A stretch of DNA of 64,000 nucleotides from Pseudonocardia petroleophila (GCF_014235185.1 NZ_CP060131.1:6269501-6333500); one strand, 5' to 3'. Positions 1 through 8,163 are shown, counted from the stretch's first letter. Notes: generated by a model not told the origin, from the letters alone. Numbers and translations are program-made.

Positions 1-369
1 ATCGTGGCCACGGCCGACACCCCCGACGCGCTCGCCGCGGGCTTCGCCGACGGGCTGGTCGCCACGCTCGTCGAGGACGCCCGGATGCACCGGCTCTGGT
101 ACGACCTGCGCTCCCAGGCGCTGTTCGAGGAGTCCTTCCGCGCCGACGTCCTCGACATCGACGCCACGCTGGAGCGGATGGTCTGGCGCATCGTCAGCCG
201 CTACGGCGAGCTGCGCGGGGAGCCGGTGCCCACGCCGTCGGCGATGACCTACGCCCTGTTCGACGGCCTGTTCCAGCAGGCACTGCTGCGGCACTTCGCG
301 GGCTCCCCCACCGCCGGCCCCGACCTGCACGACCGCGTGCTCGACCTCCTCGGGCGCCTGCTGCCGTGA
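1..369 (+). CDS. TetR/AcrR-type regulator, C-terminal part (5' truncated by window edge)
   Basis: The open frame runs in from the window edge and ends at TGA 367-369. What remains is a helical, aromatic-rich segment (HRLWYDLRSQALFEESF, then a run ending in FDGLFQQALLRHF) typical of the ligand-binding C-terminal domain of TetR/AcrR repressors. The DNA-binding N-terminus lies outside the window. A GTG at 4 is in frame but is probably internal. The next gene overlaps the stop codon by four bases (GTGA), so the two are likely cotranscribed. The family call rests on domain character only; the regulated genes are not visible. Confidence 0.6.
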   Translation: MVATADTPDALAAGFADGLVATLVEDARMHRLWYDLRSQALFEESFRADVLDIDATLERMVWRIVSRYGELRGEPVPTPSAMTYALFDGLFQQALLRHFAGSPTAGPDLHDRVLDLLGRLLP

Positions 370-713
370 CCGACCGGGCCGCCGTACTCGCCGCGGAGCG
401 GGAGGCCACCGTCGAGCGGGCCGCGGCGCTGGCGCGGCAGGTCGCGGACCTCGCGGAGCAGCAGGCGCACACCACCCACGACGACGAGCACGATCCCGAG
501 GGCGTGACGATCGGGTTCGAGCGCGCGCAGCTGCAGGGCCTGCTCGCCGGGGCGGGCGAGGAGATCGAGGCGCTCGACCGCGCCGGCGCCCGCCTGGCCG
601 CGGGCACCTACGGCCGGTGCGTGCGCTGCGGCGGCGAGATCGCCCCCGAACGTCTCGACGCGCTGCCGGCCGCGGAGACCTGCATCGCCTGCGCCACGAC
701 GCGGCGTCGCTGA
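366..713 (+). CDS. TraR/DksA-type zinc finger protein
   Basis: This 115-residue protein has a long helical N-terminal half (about residues 5-75, coiled-coil-like) followed by a C4 zinc finger with C85, C88, C106 and C109 (CVRC...CIAC). That is the DksA/TraR C4-type layout, in which the coiled coil of DksA enters the secondary channel of RNA polymerase. It is shorter than E. coli DksA (151 residues) and resembles the small actinobacterial members whose function is mostly unknown. It starts at GTG 366, overlapping the upstream TetR gene by four bases, so it is probably translationally coupled to it. Confidence 0.8.
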   Translation: MTDRAAVLAAEREATVERAAALARQVADLAEQQAHTTHDDEHDPEGVTIGFERAQLQGLLAGAGEEIEALDRAGARLAAGTYGRCVRCGGEIAPERLDALPAAETCIACATTRRR

Positions 714-822
714 CTATTCACTCGAACGGCGCACATCGTTGCGCCGAACGGCCGCGTTGATCCGTCGAGTCGTGACCGTCGGACGCCGCCGGCGGTCGCA
801 CGACCGTCGAGGAGGACGGCCA

Positions 823-2235
823 GTGTCGAACGGGAAGCATCGTCTCGGGGGGCTGGGGCGCCGCGCGCGCCTCGCGATCGTGGGAGGTGCCGCGGTCGCG
901 CTGACGATCGCGTCGCTGACCGTCCCGGCCGTGGGCCGCGAGGCGTCCGCCGAGCCGAAGGGCGAGGGCGACTGGGTCTCGGCGTGGTCGGCCGCGCCGC
1001 AGGGCCCCTCCACCCTCGGGGACTTCGGGGCGGAGCTGCTCAGCGGGAGCCAGCAGGTCACGGCCGTGCAGGACGTCGTGCCGCCGCCGACCACGTTCTC
1101 CGACGAGACGATCCGCCAGGTGCTCTACCTGCACCACGGCGGCAGCGCGGTGCGGGTGCAGCTGTCCAACGAGTTCGGCGACCGCGACGCGACGTTCCCC
1201 GCGATCACGGTCGGCATCCGGGACGGCGACGCCGGGGCGGCCGTGGAGCCGGGCACGCAGCGCGACGTGACGTTCGGCGGAGAGCCCTCGGTGACCATCC
1301 CGCAGGGCGGCACCGTGCTCAGCGACCCGGTCGACCTCGCCACCGAGGCGTTCGACCACCTCGTGCTCAGCATGTTCGTGCCCGCGGGCAACGGGGCCGC
1401 CACCGTGCACGGCAGCCACATGCAGACCTTCTTCACCGCCCCCGGCGACGCGACCGCCGCGGAGGGCGACGGCGGGTTCGCCGAGCGCGGAGTCGTGCTG
1501 AACAACTACACCTCGACGCTCACCACCGCCTCCTACTACGCGACGGTCGTGCAGGTCGAGGGCCAGCCCGGCGACCGGACCCTCGTCGCGTTCGGCGACT
1601 CGATCACCGACGGCTTCCTGTCCACCGGCAACACCGACAGCCGCTACCCCGACGTGCTCGCCCGCCGGCTCAAGGCCGACCCCGACACGGCGCACCTGTC
1701 GGTGATCGGCCAGGCGATCAGCGGCGGCCGCGTCACCGGCGACGGGATCGGCCCGTCGGGCCTCTCGCGCATCGACGAGCAGATCCTCGCCCAGCCCAAC
1801 CTGGGCGGCGTGATCTTCCTGCAGGGCATCAACGACCTCGGCACCGCGGCCCTGCAGGGCCTGCCCGCCACCGCGGACGACCTCATCGCGGCCTACCGCG
1901 AGATCGCCGACCGGGTGCACGCCGCCGGCGTGCCGATCTACATCGGCACCCTCACCCCCGCCGGCAACGTGCTGCGGCCGACGCCCTACGGCGTCTACTC
2001 GATCCCGTCGCAGGTGGCCGAGCGCAACGCGACCAACGAGTGGCTGCGCACCGAGGGCCGAGAGGTCTTCGACGGCGTCATCGACTTCGACGCCGTGATC
2101 CGCGACCCGCTGGTGCCCGACTGGATCGCGCTGCAGTACGACGCGCTGGACAACCTGCACCCCAACGACAACGGGTACCGGGCGATGGCCGAGTCCATCC
2201 CGCAGGAGTTCCTGGACGAGATCGCCGCGCGCTGA
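823..2235 (+). CDS. Secreted SGNH/GDSL-family hydrolase
   Basis: A start at GTG 823 is preferred because GAGGAGG lies at 809-815; an upstream in-frame start at 739 lacks such a site. The 470-residue product opens with a twin-arginine-containing, then hydrophobic, signal segment (about residues 7-33, ending near ASA). An N-terminal beta-rich domain is followed by the SGNH hydrolase domain: block I GDS with Ser260 (VAFGDSITDG), block III-like GINDLG, and block V D443-N-L-H446 (DNLHPND). These supply the nucleophile and the Asp/His pair. The family includes esterases, lipases and rhamnogalacturonan acetylesterases; the substrate cannot be read here. It is probably exported and acts outside the cell. 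Confidence 0.85.
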   Translation: MSNGKHRLGGLGRRARLAIVGGAAVALTIASLTVPAVGREASAEPKGEGDWVSAWSAAPQGPSTLGDFGAELLSGSQQVTAVQDVVPPPTTFSDETIRQVLYLHHGGSAVRVQLSNEFGDRDATFPAITVGIRDGDAGAAVEPGTQRDVTFGGEPSVTIPQGGTVLSDPVDLATEAFDHLVLSMFVPAGNGAATVHGSHMQTFFTAPGDATAAEGDGGFAERGVVLNNYTSTLTTASYYATVVQVEGQPGDRTLVAFGDSITDGFLSTGNTDSRYPDVLARRLKADPDTAHLSVIGQAISGGRVTGDGIGPSGLSRIDEQILAQPNLGGVIFLQGINDLGTAALQGLPATADDLIAAYREIADRVHAAGVPIYIGTLTPAGNVLRPTPYGVYSIPSQVAERNATNEWLRTEGREVFDGVIDFDAVIRDPLVPDWIALQYDALDNLHPNDNGYRAMAESIPQEFLDEIAAR

Positions 2236-2238
2236 CCG

Positions 2239-2250
2239 TAGATTGCCCGC
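2239..2250 (+). promoter_or_regulatory. -10 element of a probable leaderless promoter
   Basis: TAGATT at 2239-2244 is followed by six bases and then the ATG of the MDR oxidoreductase at 2251. This spacing puts the transcription start on the start codon. No convincing -35 box is visible. No ribosome binding site precedes the ATG, which fits leaderless translation. Confidence 0.55.
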
Positions 2251-3249
2251 ATGGCGCGGACGATCAGGTTCCACGAGACCGGCGGGCCCGAGGTGCTCCG
2301 CATCGAGGACCTGCCGGTCCGCGCGCCCGGTCCGGGCGAGGTCCGGATCCGGGTCGACGCGGTCGGGCTGAACCGGGCGGAGGTCAACTTCCGCCGCGGG
2401 ACCTACCTGGAGCAGCCGGTGCTGCCCGCCGGGCTCGGGTCCGAGGCGGCGGGTGAGGTGCTGGAGACCGGCCCGGACGTGCCGCGCTGGCGGCCGGGCG
2501 ACCCGGTCTGCGTGATCCCGGCGTTCTCCCAGAACGACTACCCGGTCTACGCCGAGGAGGCCGTGGTCCCGGCCGCGGCGCTGCTGGCCCGCCCGCCCGG
2601 GATGGACGCCGTCACGGGCGCGGCGGTCTGGATGCCGTTCGTGACCGTGTACGGGATGACCCAGGAGATCGTGCGGGTCCGGCCGGGCGACCACGTCGTC
2701 GTCACCGCGGCGGCCAACAGCATCGGGCTCGCGGCGGTGCAGGTGCTGCGCCACCTCGGCGCGGTCCCGGTCGCCACGGTCGGCACCGACGCGGGCCGGG
2801 ACGTGCTGCTCGACGCCGGGGCCGCCGCCGTCCTCGTCGACGACGGCTCCGACCTGGCCCCGGCCCTGCGCGCGGCCACCGGCGGGGCGGGCGCCGACCT
2901 CGTCCTCGACGCCGTCGGCGGGCCGCGGGTCGCCGAGCTCGTCCGGGCGTGCGCGCGCGGGGGCGCGGTGATCGTCCACGGCGGGCTCTCCGGCGAGCCC
3001 ACTCCCCTGCCCGGCGGCCGCTACGCCCCGGTCTGGATGCGCCGCTACACCGTCTTCGAGATCACCGGCGACCCCGCCGCCCTGCGCCGCGCGGAGCACT
3101 TCGTGCGGGCCGGGCTGGCCTCGGGCGCGCTGGTGCCGTCGGTCGACCGGGTCTTCGACCTCGACGACGTCGCGGCCGCGCACGCCTACGTCGACTCGCC
3201 CGACCGGGCGCCGGGCAAGCCGGTGCTGCGGACTACTTCCCGGAGATGA
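2251..3249 (+). CDS. Zinc-independent MDR-family quinone oxidoreductase-like protein
   Basis: The 332-residue protein has the two-domain fold of medium-chain dehydrogenases/reductases. The N-terminal GroES-like domain (VRAPGPGEVRIRVDAVGLNRAEV, about residues 24-48) has the Asn-Arg pair of the quinone oxidoreductase branch and no zinc-ligand cysteine. The nucleotide-binding segment VVVTAAANSIGLAAVQV lies near residues 150-166. The family reduces quinones or enones with NADPH. The start ATG sits six bases after a TAGATT element. The 3' end overlaps the convergent 40-residue gene by 17 bases. The substrate is unknown. Confidence 0.85.
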   Translation: MARTIRFHETGGPEVLRIEDLPVRAPGPGEVRIRVDAVGLNRAEVNFRRGTYLEQPVLPAGLGSEAAGEVLETGPDVPRWRPGDPVCVIPAFSQNDYPVYAEEAVVPAAALLARPPGMDAVTGAAVWMPFVTVYGMTQEIVRVRPGDHVVVTAAANSIGLAAVQVLRHLGAVPVATVGTDAGRDVLLDAGAAAVLVDDGSDLAPALRAATGGAGADLVLDAVGGPRVAELVRACARGGAVIVHGGLSGEPTPLPGGRYAPVWMRRYTVFEITGDPAALRRAEHFVRAGLASGALVPSVDRVFDLDDVAAAHAYVDSPDRAPGKPVLRTTSRR

Positions 3250-3355
3250 TGCCGCCGGAGCCGCCGTCCTTCTTGTCCCTCTTCTCGGCGCGCTTCTCCT
3301 TGATGGACTTGCCGGACTTCTTGCTCGCGGACTGACGGGGCGACTTGTCGGACAC
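3233..3355 (-). CDS. Small highly basic 40-residue protein of unknown function
   Basis: On the minus strand a GTG-initiated frame of 41 codons encodes a protein with a lysine/serine-rich body (SKKSGKSIKEKRAEKR) and a Gly/Ser-rich tail ending GGIISGK. AGGGAG precedes the start at a normal distance. The composition, the ribosome binding site and the clean frame argue for a real gene. I recall similar tiny basic proteins as a conserved hypothetical family in actinobacteria, but no function is known to me. The charge suggests nucleic acid or ribosome contact, which is inference. Its last 17 bases overlap the 3' end of the convergent oxidoreductase gene. Confidence 0.65.
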   Translation of the reverse strand: MSDKSPRQSASKKSGKSIKEKRAEKRDKKDGGSGGIISGK

Positions 3356-3486
3356 GGGAACTCCCTGGTCGCGCGCGGGGCGCAGTGGGGTGGGACCGCC
3401 GGGAACCGGTCCGGGCGCACATCCTTCGCTGCTGCCGGACCCGGTGTGCGGGACGGGAGGAGCCCCGGGCGGCCGGAGACCCGACG

Positions 3487-4008
3487 CTACGCGCGACCGG
3501 GACCGGGGTCCAGGTACTCGGGCTGCAGGATCCCCATCCGCAGGGCGTTGCGGTAGCGGCCGTCGGCGAAGAACTCCTCGCGCAGCTCGCCCTCGGTCAC
3601 GAACCCGACCTTCCGGTAGACGTGGATGGCCGCGGCGTTCTCGACGTCGACGACGAGGTACACCTTGTGCAGGTTGAGCACCGCGAACGCGTAGTCCAGC
3701 GCCGCCCGGGTCGCCTCGCGCGCGTACCCGCGACCCTGGTGGGCGGGGTGCACGATGATCTGGAACTCGGCGCCGCGGTGGATGTAGTCGATCTCCACCA
3801 GCTCGACGATCCCGGCCCGCTCCCCGTCGGCCTCGATGACGAAGCGGCGCTCGCGGTTGTCGTGGACGTGCCGGTCGTAGATGTCGCGGAGCTCCACCAG
3901 CGCCTCGTAGGGCTCGGTGAACCAGTAGGACATGATCCGGGAGTCGTTGTTGAGCGCGTGCACGAACCCGAGGTCGTCGCGCTCGAGGGCCCGGAGCCGG
4001 ATCGTCAT
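3487..4008 (-). CDS. speG: Spermidine N1-acetyltransferase (SpeG-like GNAT)
   Basis: The 173-residue protein matches the SpeG pattern along its length: RALERDDLGFVHALNN at the N-terminus, SYWFTEPYEA (26-36), HRGAEFQIIVHP (78-89), the acetyl-CoA loop Q91-G-R-G-Y-A and the C-terminal YRKVGF around Tyr131. SpeG transfers acetyl from acetyl-CoA to spermidine or spermine and relieves polyamine toxicity. The residues in common with remembered E. coli SpeG are extensive, including ERRFV and NALRM. A GAGGAT -10 element six bases upstream of the ATG suggests a leaderless transcript. It faces away from the CapA gene downstream of the P450 operon. Confidence 0.85.
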   Translation of the reverse strand: MTIRLRALERDDLGFVHALNNDSRIMSYWFTEPYEALVELRDIYDRHVHDNRERRFVIEADGERAGIVELVEIDYIHRGAEFQIIVHPAHQGRGYAREATRAALDYAFAVLNLHKVYLVVDVENAAAIHVYRKVGFVTEGELREEFFADGRYRNALRMGILQPEYLDPGPGRA

Positions 4009-4014
4009 GGCGCC

Positions 4015-4020
4015 ATCCTC
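4015..4020 (-). promoter_or_regulatory. -10 element, probable leaderless promoter of speG
   Basis: On the minus strand GAGGAT is followed by exactly six bases and the ATG of the SpeG-like gene. The element lies directly beside the end of the upstream CapA gene, so a separate promoter is needed only if transcription does not read through. Confidence 0.4.
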
Positions 4021-4024
4021 CCCG

Positions 4025-5113
4025 CTACCCGCCGACGACCTCCAGGCCGTCCGCCACGGCGCCCCGGCGGCCGAGGACCTCGCCCACCCGGGCGCGGGTC
4101 GCCGCGTCGGCCGGCACGACCCGCACGGCGTCGGCGCCGAGGTCGATGTGCAGCGGGACGGCCTCGGCCCGGGTCACGGCGAACCCGCCGTCGGCGCCGC
4201 GGGTGAAGGTGAACCGGGCGATCACCGAGTCCTCCGTGGCGAACCCGCGGGTGGAGTGCTGGGCGACGTGGTTGCCCAGCCCGTACGCCGCCCACTCCCC
4301 GTCGACGCGCTCGAACGGCTGCACGACGTGCGCGTGGTGGCCGAGCACGAGGTCGACGTCGGGCGAGACCAGCAGCGCGCGCACCGCCTCCACCTGCACC
4401 GGCGACGGGTCCGGGTCGTACTCGCTGCAGCAGTGCACGCTCGCGACCACCACCTCCGCCCCGGCCGCCCGCGCCCGCGCCGCGGCCCGCAGCGTCGCCG
4501 AGACGTCCGGGGCGTCGAACGTGTCGACGGCCCACTCGCGGCCGGCGGGCGGTGCCACCCCGTTGAGCGAGAACGTCACCGCGACGTGCCCCACCCGCAC
4601 CCCGCCCGCGTCGACGACCGTCGGGGGCTCGTCGGCGCTGCGACGGGTGCCGGTGTGCGCCACCCCGGCGGCGTCGAGCGCGTCGAGCGTGCGGACCAGT
4701 CCGTCGAACCCGTCGTCGAGGGAGTGGTTCGACGCCGTCGAGCACACGTCGTAGCCGGCCCCGGCCAGCGCGTCGACGATCTGGGGCTGCACCGCGAAGC
4801 TCGGGTAGCCGCGGAACGGCCCGTCGGGCCCGGCGACCGGCGTCTCCAGGTGGCAGATCGCCAGGTCGGCGGCCTGCAGCAGCGGGGCGACGGGGGCCAG
4901 CACCCCCGAGAAGTCGTACCCGCCCCCGCCGGCCGCACCGGCGGTGAGCGACCCGCCCTGGTGGATCAGCACGTCGCCGGTGGCGACCAGCGTGAACTCC
5001 TGCGGCGCCGCAGCCGCGACCGGCGGAGCGGGAGGGGCGGGCGGCGCGGGCGGCGCGGCGCAGGCCGCGAGCAGCGCGCAGCCCAGCAGCCCGGCGCGCA
5101 GGCGCCCGCTCAC
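4025..5113 (-). CDS. CapA/PgsA-like metallophosphatase lipoprotein
   Basis: The 362-residue protein begins with a lipoprotein signal (lipobox LLAAC, Cys18) followed by a Pro/Ala-rich linker of about 15 residues. The CapA domain then shows ATGDVLIH (44-51), CHLETPV, SNHSLDDG and LGHHAHVVQPFE, the metal-binding blocks of the calcineurin-like CapA family. Members are linked to poly-gamma-glutamate capsule formation, but many actinobacterial ones lie outside capsule operons and have unknown substrates. The GTG start overlaps the stop of the TetR gene by four bases, so it is the last gene of the P450 operon. It should sit on the outer face of the membrane. Confidence 0.8.
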   Translation of the reverse strand: MSGRLRAGLLGCALLAACAAPPAPPAPPAPPVAAAAPQEFTLVATGDVLIHQGGSLTAGAAGGGGYDFSGVLAPVAPLLQAADLAICHLETPVAGPDGPFRGYPSFAVQPQIVDALAGAGYDVCSTASNHSLDDGFDGLVRTLDALDAAGVAHTGTRRSADEPPTVVDAGGVRVGHVAVTFSLNGVAPPAGREWAVDTFDAPDVSATLRAAARARAAGAEVVVASVHCCSEYDPDPSPVQVEAVRALLVSPDVDLVLGHHAHVVQPFERVDGEWAAYGLGNHVAQHSTRGFATEDSVIARFTFTRGADGGFAVTRAEAVPLHIDLGADAVRVVPADAATRARVGEVLGRRGAVADGLEVVGG

Positions 5114-5691
5114 CGGTCCGACGGCGGCGGCAGCACGCCCGGGGCCGGGCGCAGGCCGTCCACCAGCAGCGCGAGGTAGCGGCGCACGTCGGCGGGGTCG
5201 GCGTCGTGGTCGCGCACGGTGGCGAGCGCCATCACCACGACGGCGGCGAGGTCGCGGGCCAGCAGCTCGGGCCGCACCAGCCCGGCGTCGGCGGCGCGGC
5301 GCAGCGGCCGCTCCATGGAGCGCAGGTACCCGTCGACGAGGTCGACGTCGATCGCGCCCACCTCACGGGCCAGCCGCAGCACCGTGCGGTGCGCCGCGAA
5401 CGACTCGACCGACGCCTCGAGCATGCCGACGAGGTCGCGCCACGGGTCGTCGGTGACGACCTCGGTCGCCGGGGAGATCTCCGTGGTCAGGACGTGCTCG
5501 ACGACGGCGCGCACGAGCTGGTCGCGGTTGCGGAAGCGCCGGTAGAGGGTGGCGGCGCCGACCCCGGCGCGGCGCGCGACCTCGTCGAGCGCCACACCCG
5601 GGCCGACCTCCTCGAACGCGACGCCCGCGGCCGCGACGATGCGCTCGTGGTTGCGCGCGGCGTCCACGCGCATCGCCCGGCCCGCCGTCAT
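5110..5691 (-). CDS. TetR/AcrR-family transcriptional regulator
   Basis: The 193-residue repressor has an N-terminal helix-turn-helix (about residues 26-50: VALDEVARRAGVGAATLYRRFRN) and a divergent helical ligand-binding domain. It lies between a ferredoxin gene and a CapA gene on the same strand. The palindrome at 7175-7190 in front of the P450 gene is a good candidate for its operator, making the operon autoregulated. A GATAGT element six bases before its ATG (5698-5703) could give it a second, internal leaderless promoter. The inducer is unknown, perhaps the P450 substrate. Confidence 0.85.
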   Translation of the reverse strand: MTAGRAMRVDAARNHERIVAAAGVAFEEVGPGVALDEVARRAGVGAATLYRRFRNRDQLVRAVVEHVLTTEISPATEVVTDDPWRDLVGMLEASVESFAAHRTVLRLAREVGAIDVDLVDGYLRSMERPLRRAADAGLVRPELLARDLAAVVVMALATVRDHDADPADVRRYLALLVDGLRPAPGVLPPPSDR

Positions 5692-5697
5692 GGGCGG

Positions 5698-5703
5698 ACT
5701 ATC
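5698..5703 (-). promoter_or_regulatory. Possible internal -10 element before the TetR gene
   Basis: GATAGT on the minus strand ends six bases before the ATG at 5691, inside the 12-base gap after the ferredoxin gene and its last bases. It would let the regulator be made without the P450 promoter. The assignment rests only on spacing. Confidence 0.35.
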
Positions 5704-5895
5704 TCACCCGATGACCCGCAGCGCCCCGGACGGACAGAGCGAGACGGCCTCGCGGGCGGCGGCCTCGTCGGCCCCCTCCGGCTCCTCGACGAGCACGAGG
5801 ACGATCCCGTCGTCGTCCTGGTCGAACACGGCCTCGGCGTTCATGACGCACAGGCCCGCGCCGATGCACACGTCCCGGTCGGCGGCGATCTTCAC
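5704..5895 (-). CDS. P450-associated [3Fe-4S] ferredoxin
   Basis: This 63-residue ferredoxin has Cys10, Cys16 and Cys54 in the pattern CIGAGLC...CPSGAL. With only three cluster cysteines and a non-Cys residue in the middle of CX5C, a [3Fe-4S] cluster is expected. Such small acidic ferredoxins are usually encoded next to a cytochrome P450 and pass electrons to it from a ferredoxin reductase. Here the P450 gene lies 25 bases upstream on the same strand. The start GTG 5895 is preceded by GAGGAGGAC. No reductase gene is present in the window. Confidence 0.9.
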   Translation of the reverse strand: MKIAADRDVCIGAGLCVMNAEAVFDQDDDGIVLVLVEEPEGADEAAAREAVSLCPSGALRVIG

Positions 5896-5920
5896 GGCGT
5901 CCTCCTCATCGGGGCTCTCC

Positions 5921-7123
5921 TCACCAGGTGACGGGCAGCGAGTGCAGCCCGTAGACGAAGTGGAACGCGCGGAACGCGACGTCCTCGATCGGCACCGCGA
6001 CCGCGAGGTCGGGGAACCGGCGCAGCAGCGCGGGGAACGCGATCCGCATCTCCATCCGCGCCAGCGGCGCGCCCAGGCAGTGGTGCACGCCGTGGCCGAA
6101 CGCGAGGTGGCCCATCGCGCCGCGGGACACCTCGAGCACGTCGGGGTCCTCGACGTGGGCCGGGTCGCGGTTCGCGGCGGGCAGGGCGCACAGGACCAGC
6201 TCCCCCGCCGGGATCGTCCGGCCCGCGAGCTGGACCTCGGTCGTCGTCGTCCGCGCGACGCCGGTGTGCACGATCGAGAGCCAGCGCATGAGCTCCTCGA
6301 CCGCGGCGTCGACGACGGAGGGGTCGTCGCGGACCTGCGCGAGCTGGTCGGGGTGGCGCAGCAGCGCGAGCGTGCCCAGCCCCAGCATGTTCGACGTCGT
6401 CTCGTGCCCGGCGACGAGCAGCAGCGACGCGATGCCGGCGAGCTCGTCGTCGCTCATCTCCTCGCCGTGCTCGCGCACCAGCATCCCGAGCACGTCCTCG
6501 CCCGGGTCGGCCTTGGCCCCCGCGACCAGCCGGTCCATGTACGCGCGGCTCTCCCGCTGCAGCGCGATCCGCTCGTCCATCGGGATGGAGAGGTCGAGCT
6601 GGCGGCCGGTCCGGTGCTGGAACTCGGCGCGGTCGGCGTAGGGCACGCCGAGCAGCTCGCAGATCACCAGCGACGGGATCGGCAGCGCGAAGGACGGCAC
6701 GAGGTCGGCCGGGCTGCCGGCCGCCTCCATCGCGTCGAGGTGCTCGTCGACGATCTCGACGATCCGCGGCTCCAGCCGCTTCATCCGGCGCACCGTGAAC
6801 TCCGGGGTGAGGAACCGCCGCAGCCGCGTGTGGTCGGGCGGGTCGGCGGCGAGCATCTGCCCGGCCATCGCCCGGCGCTTCTCCTGCTCGGAGCGGGTGT
6901 CTCCCGGCATGCGCAGGGCGAGGCCACCGGCGTTGCTGAAGCGGGTGGCGTCGCCGAGCACCTCGCGCACGTCGTCGTGGCGCGCGATCAGCCACGCGGG
7001 CACGCCGAACATCGACTCGACGCGCCGGATCCCGTCCCCCTCGCGGACCTCCGTCAGCTCGGCGGCGGGATCGAAGCGGTCGCGCCGCATGTGCAGCGGC
7101 GGAACGGGTGGTGCCTGGGTCAT
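5921..7123 (-). CDS. Cytochrome P450
   Basis: The 400-residue soluble bacterial P450 has the I-helix AGHET (238-242), the K-helix ExxR (Glu277-Arg280) and the heme-binding loop FGHGVHHCLG with Cys349. The start at 7123 is chosen over an upstream ATG at 7156 because GGGGAGAGGA precedes it. It heads an operon with its own ferredoxin, a TetR regulator and a CapA lipoprotein. The I-helix acid-alcohol pair is intact (E-T), so normal oxygen activation is expected. No other tailoring or scaffold genes surround it, so a role in substrate catabolism is as likely as secondary metabolism. The substrate is unknown. Confidence 0.92.
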   Translation of the reverse strand: MTQAPPVPPLHMRRDRFDPAAELTEVREGDGIRRVESMFGVPAWLIARHDDVREVLGDATRFSNAGGLALRMPGDTRSEQEKRRAMAGQMLAADPPDHTRLRRFLTPEFTVRRMKRLEPRIVEIVDEHLDAMEAAGSPADLVPSFALPIPSLVICELLGVPYADRAEFQHRTGRQLDLSIPMDERIALQRESRAYMDRLVAGAKADPGEDVLGMLVREHGEEMSDDELAGIASLLLVAGHETTSNMLGLGTLALLRHPDQLAQVRDDPSVVDAAVEELMRWLSIVHTGVARTTTTEVQLAGRTIPAGELVLCALPAANRDPAHVEDPDVLEVSRGAMGHLAFGHGVHHCLGAPLARMEMRIAFPALLRRFPDLAVAVPIEDVAFRAFHFVYGLHSLPVTW

Positions 7124-7159
7124 CCGATCGTCCTCTCCCCGACGTGCTCGACCCACCCG

Positions 7160-7190
7160 ACGCTACCACCGAAGTGAGAGTGCACTCTCA
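7160..7190 (-). promoter_or_regulatory. P450 promoter with a perfect 16-bp palindromic operator
   Basis: TGAGAGTGCACTCTCA at 7175-7190 is a perfect palindrome. On the minus strand it overlaps the expected -35 region of a promoter whose -10 is TAGCGT (7165 down to 7160). A repressor bound here would block RNA polymerase. The TetR protein encoded two genes downstream is the natural candidate. Confidence 0.6.
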
Positions 7191-7210
7191 GTTAGGACGA
7201 ACCGGGCGAT

Positions 7211-8110
7211 CTACGTGAACAGCGCCGCCCGGAGCACGCGCACCTGCTCCGCCCGGAACGCCCGCGCCACCGGACGGTCCGCGAACAGCGCGTCGAACCC
7301 GTGGAACGCGCCGGGGACGACGTGCCGCTCGCACGGCACCCCCGCCGCCTCCAGCCGGTCCGCGTACGCGAGGTCCTCGTCGTGGAACAGGTCGAGCGTC
7401 CCCACGCCGATCCAGGCGGGCGGCAGCCCGGCCAGGTCGGAGCGGCGGGCCGGGGCCGCGTACGGCGGCACGTCGGCCGAGCCGGGCTCCCGTCCGAGGT
7501 AGGACGTCCAGCCGTAGCGGTTGCTGCGCGGGGTCCACACGCGCACGCCGCGCGTGTCGACGTCGGTGCGCAGCACGGTGCGGTCGTCGAGCATCGGGTA
7601 GACGAGCAGCTGGAACGCCGGCCGGACCGCCGCGCGGTCGTGGGCGCACTGCGCGAGCGCCGCCGTGAGCCCGCCGCCCGCGCTGGCCCCGCCGATCGCG
7701 ATCCGCTCCGGGTCGACGCCCGGCTGGTCCGCCAGCCACCGCAGCGCGGCGTGGGCGTCCTCCACCGCCGCGGGCGCCGGGTGCTCCGGGGCCAGGCGGT
7801 AGCGGATCGCGGCGACGGTGATCCCGAGCTCGCAGGCGAACGCGACGCTGCCGGCCTCGTCCTGCTCGGGCGACCCGACGAGGTACCCGCCGCCGTGGCT
7901 CCACAGCAGCGCGGGCGCGGTTCCCCGCAGCGAGCGGGGCCGGTGGAGCCGCAGCGACACCCCGGGCGCGGTGACGTCGGAGATCTCGACGTCGTCCGGG
8001 GCGGGCGGCGTGCGCACAGGAAGCCGCCGGGCGAGCGCGACGGTGCGGGGGCCGAAGGACAGGGGCGGGATGAACCGCCCGAGCCTCAGGTCGTGGTGGA
8101 AGGTGGGCAC
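7211..8110 (-). CDS. Alpha/beta hydrolase, hormone-sensitive-lipase family esterase
   Basis: The start GTG 8110 follows AGGAGGAGCC. The 299-residue protein carries the HSL-family oxyanion motif HGGGY (72-76), the nucleophile G141-A-S143-A-G, a C-terminal Asp in GTLDLFHDED and the catalytic His in HGFD. Such enzymes hydrolyse short acyl esters, including those of lipids, steroids and xenobiotics. It lies 53 bases downstream of the thiolase gene on the same strand. The frame stays open upstream through the thiolase gene in another phase, but that extension is a GC-rich shadow. Confidence 0.88.
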   Translation of the reverse strand: MPTFHHDLRLGRFIPPLSFGPRTVALARRLPVRTPPAPDDVEISDVTAPGVSLRLHRPRSLRGTAPALLWSHGGGYLVGSPEQDEAGSVAFACELGITVAAIRYRLAPEHPAPAAVEDAHAALRWLADQPGVDPERIAIGGASAGGGLTAALAQCAHDRAAVRPAFQLLVYPMLDDRTVLRTDVDTRGVRVWTPRSNRYGWTSYLGREPGSADVPPYAAPARRSDLAGLPPAWIGVGTLDLFHDEDLAYADRLEAAGVPCERHVVPGAFHGFDALFADRPVARAFRAEQVRVLRAALFT

Positions 8111-8163
8111 GGCTCCTCCTCGGGTGGTCCGGCGATCATGCCGCACCACCCGAGGGGGGCGGA

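Noticed and set aside
718..3420. 900-codon open frame on the minus strand
   Set aside because: It is antisense to the SGNH hydrolase and MDR genes, is very rich in Arg, Gly and His, and shows no domain pattern. High GC removes stop codons in shadow frames.
3932..5179. 415-codon plus-strand frame over the CapA gene
   Set aside because: Antisense to CapA, which has a lipobox and all metal-binding blocks.
5110..7123. P450 operon as part of a secondary-metabolite cluster
   Set aside because: No synthase, terpene cyclase or other tailoring genes surround it. The neighbours are regulators, an acetyltransferase and an esterase.
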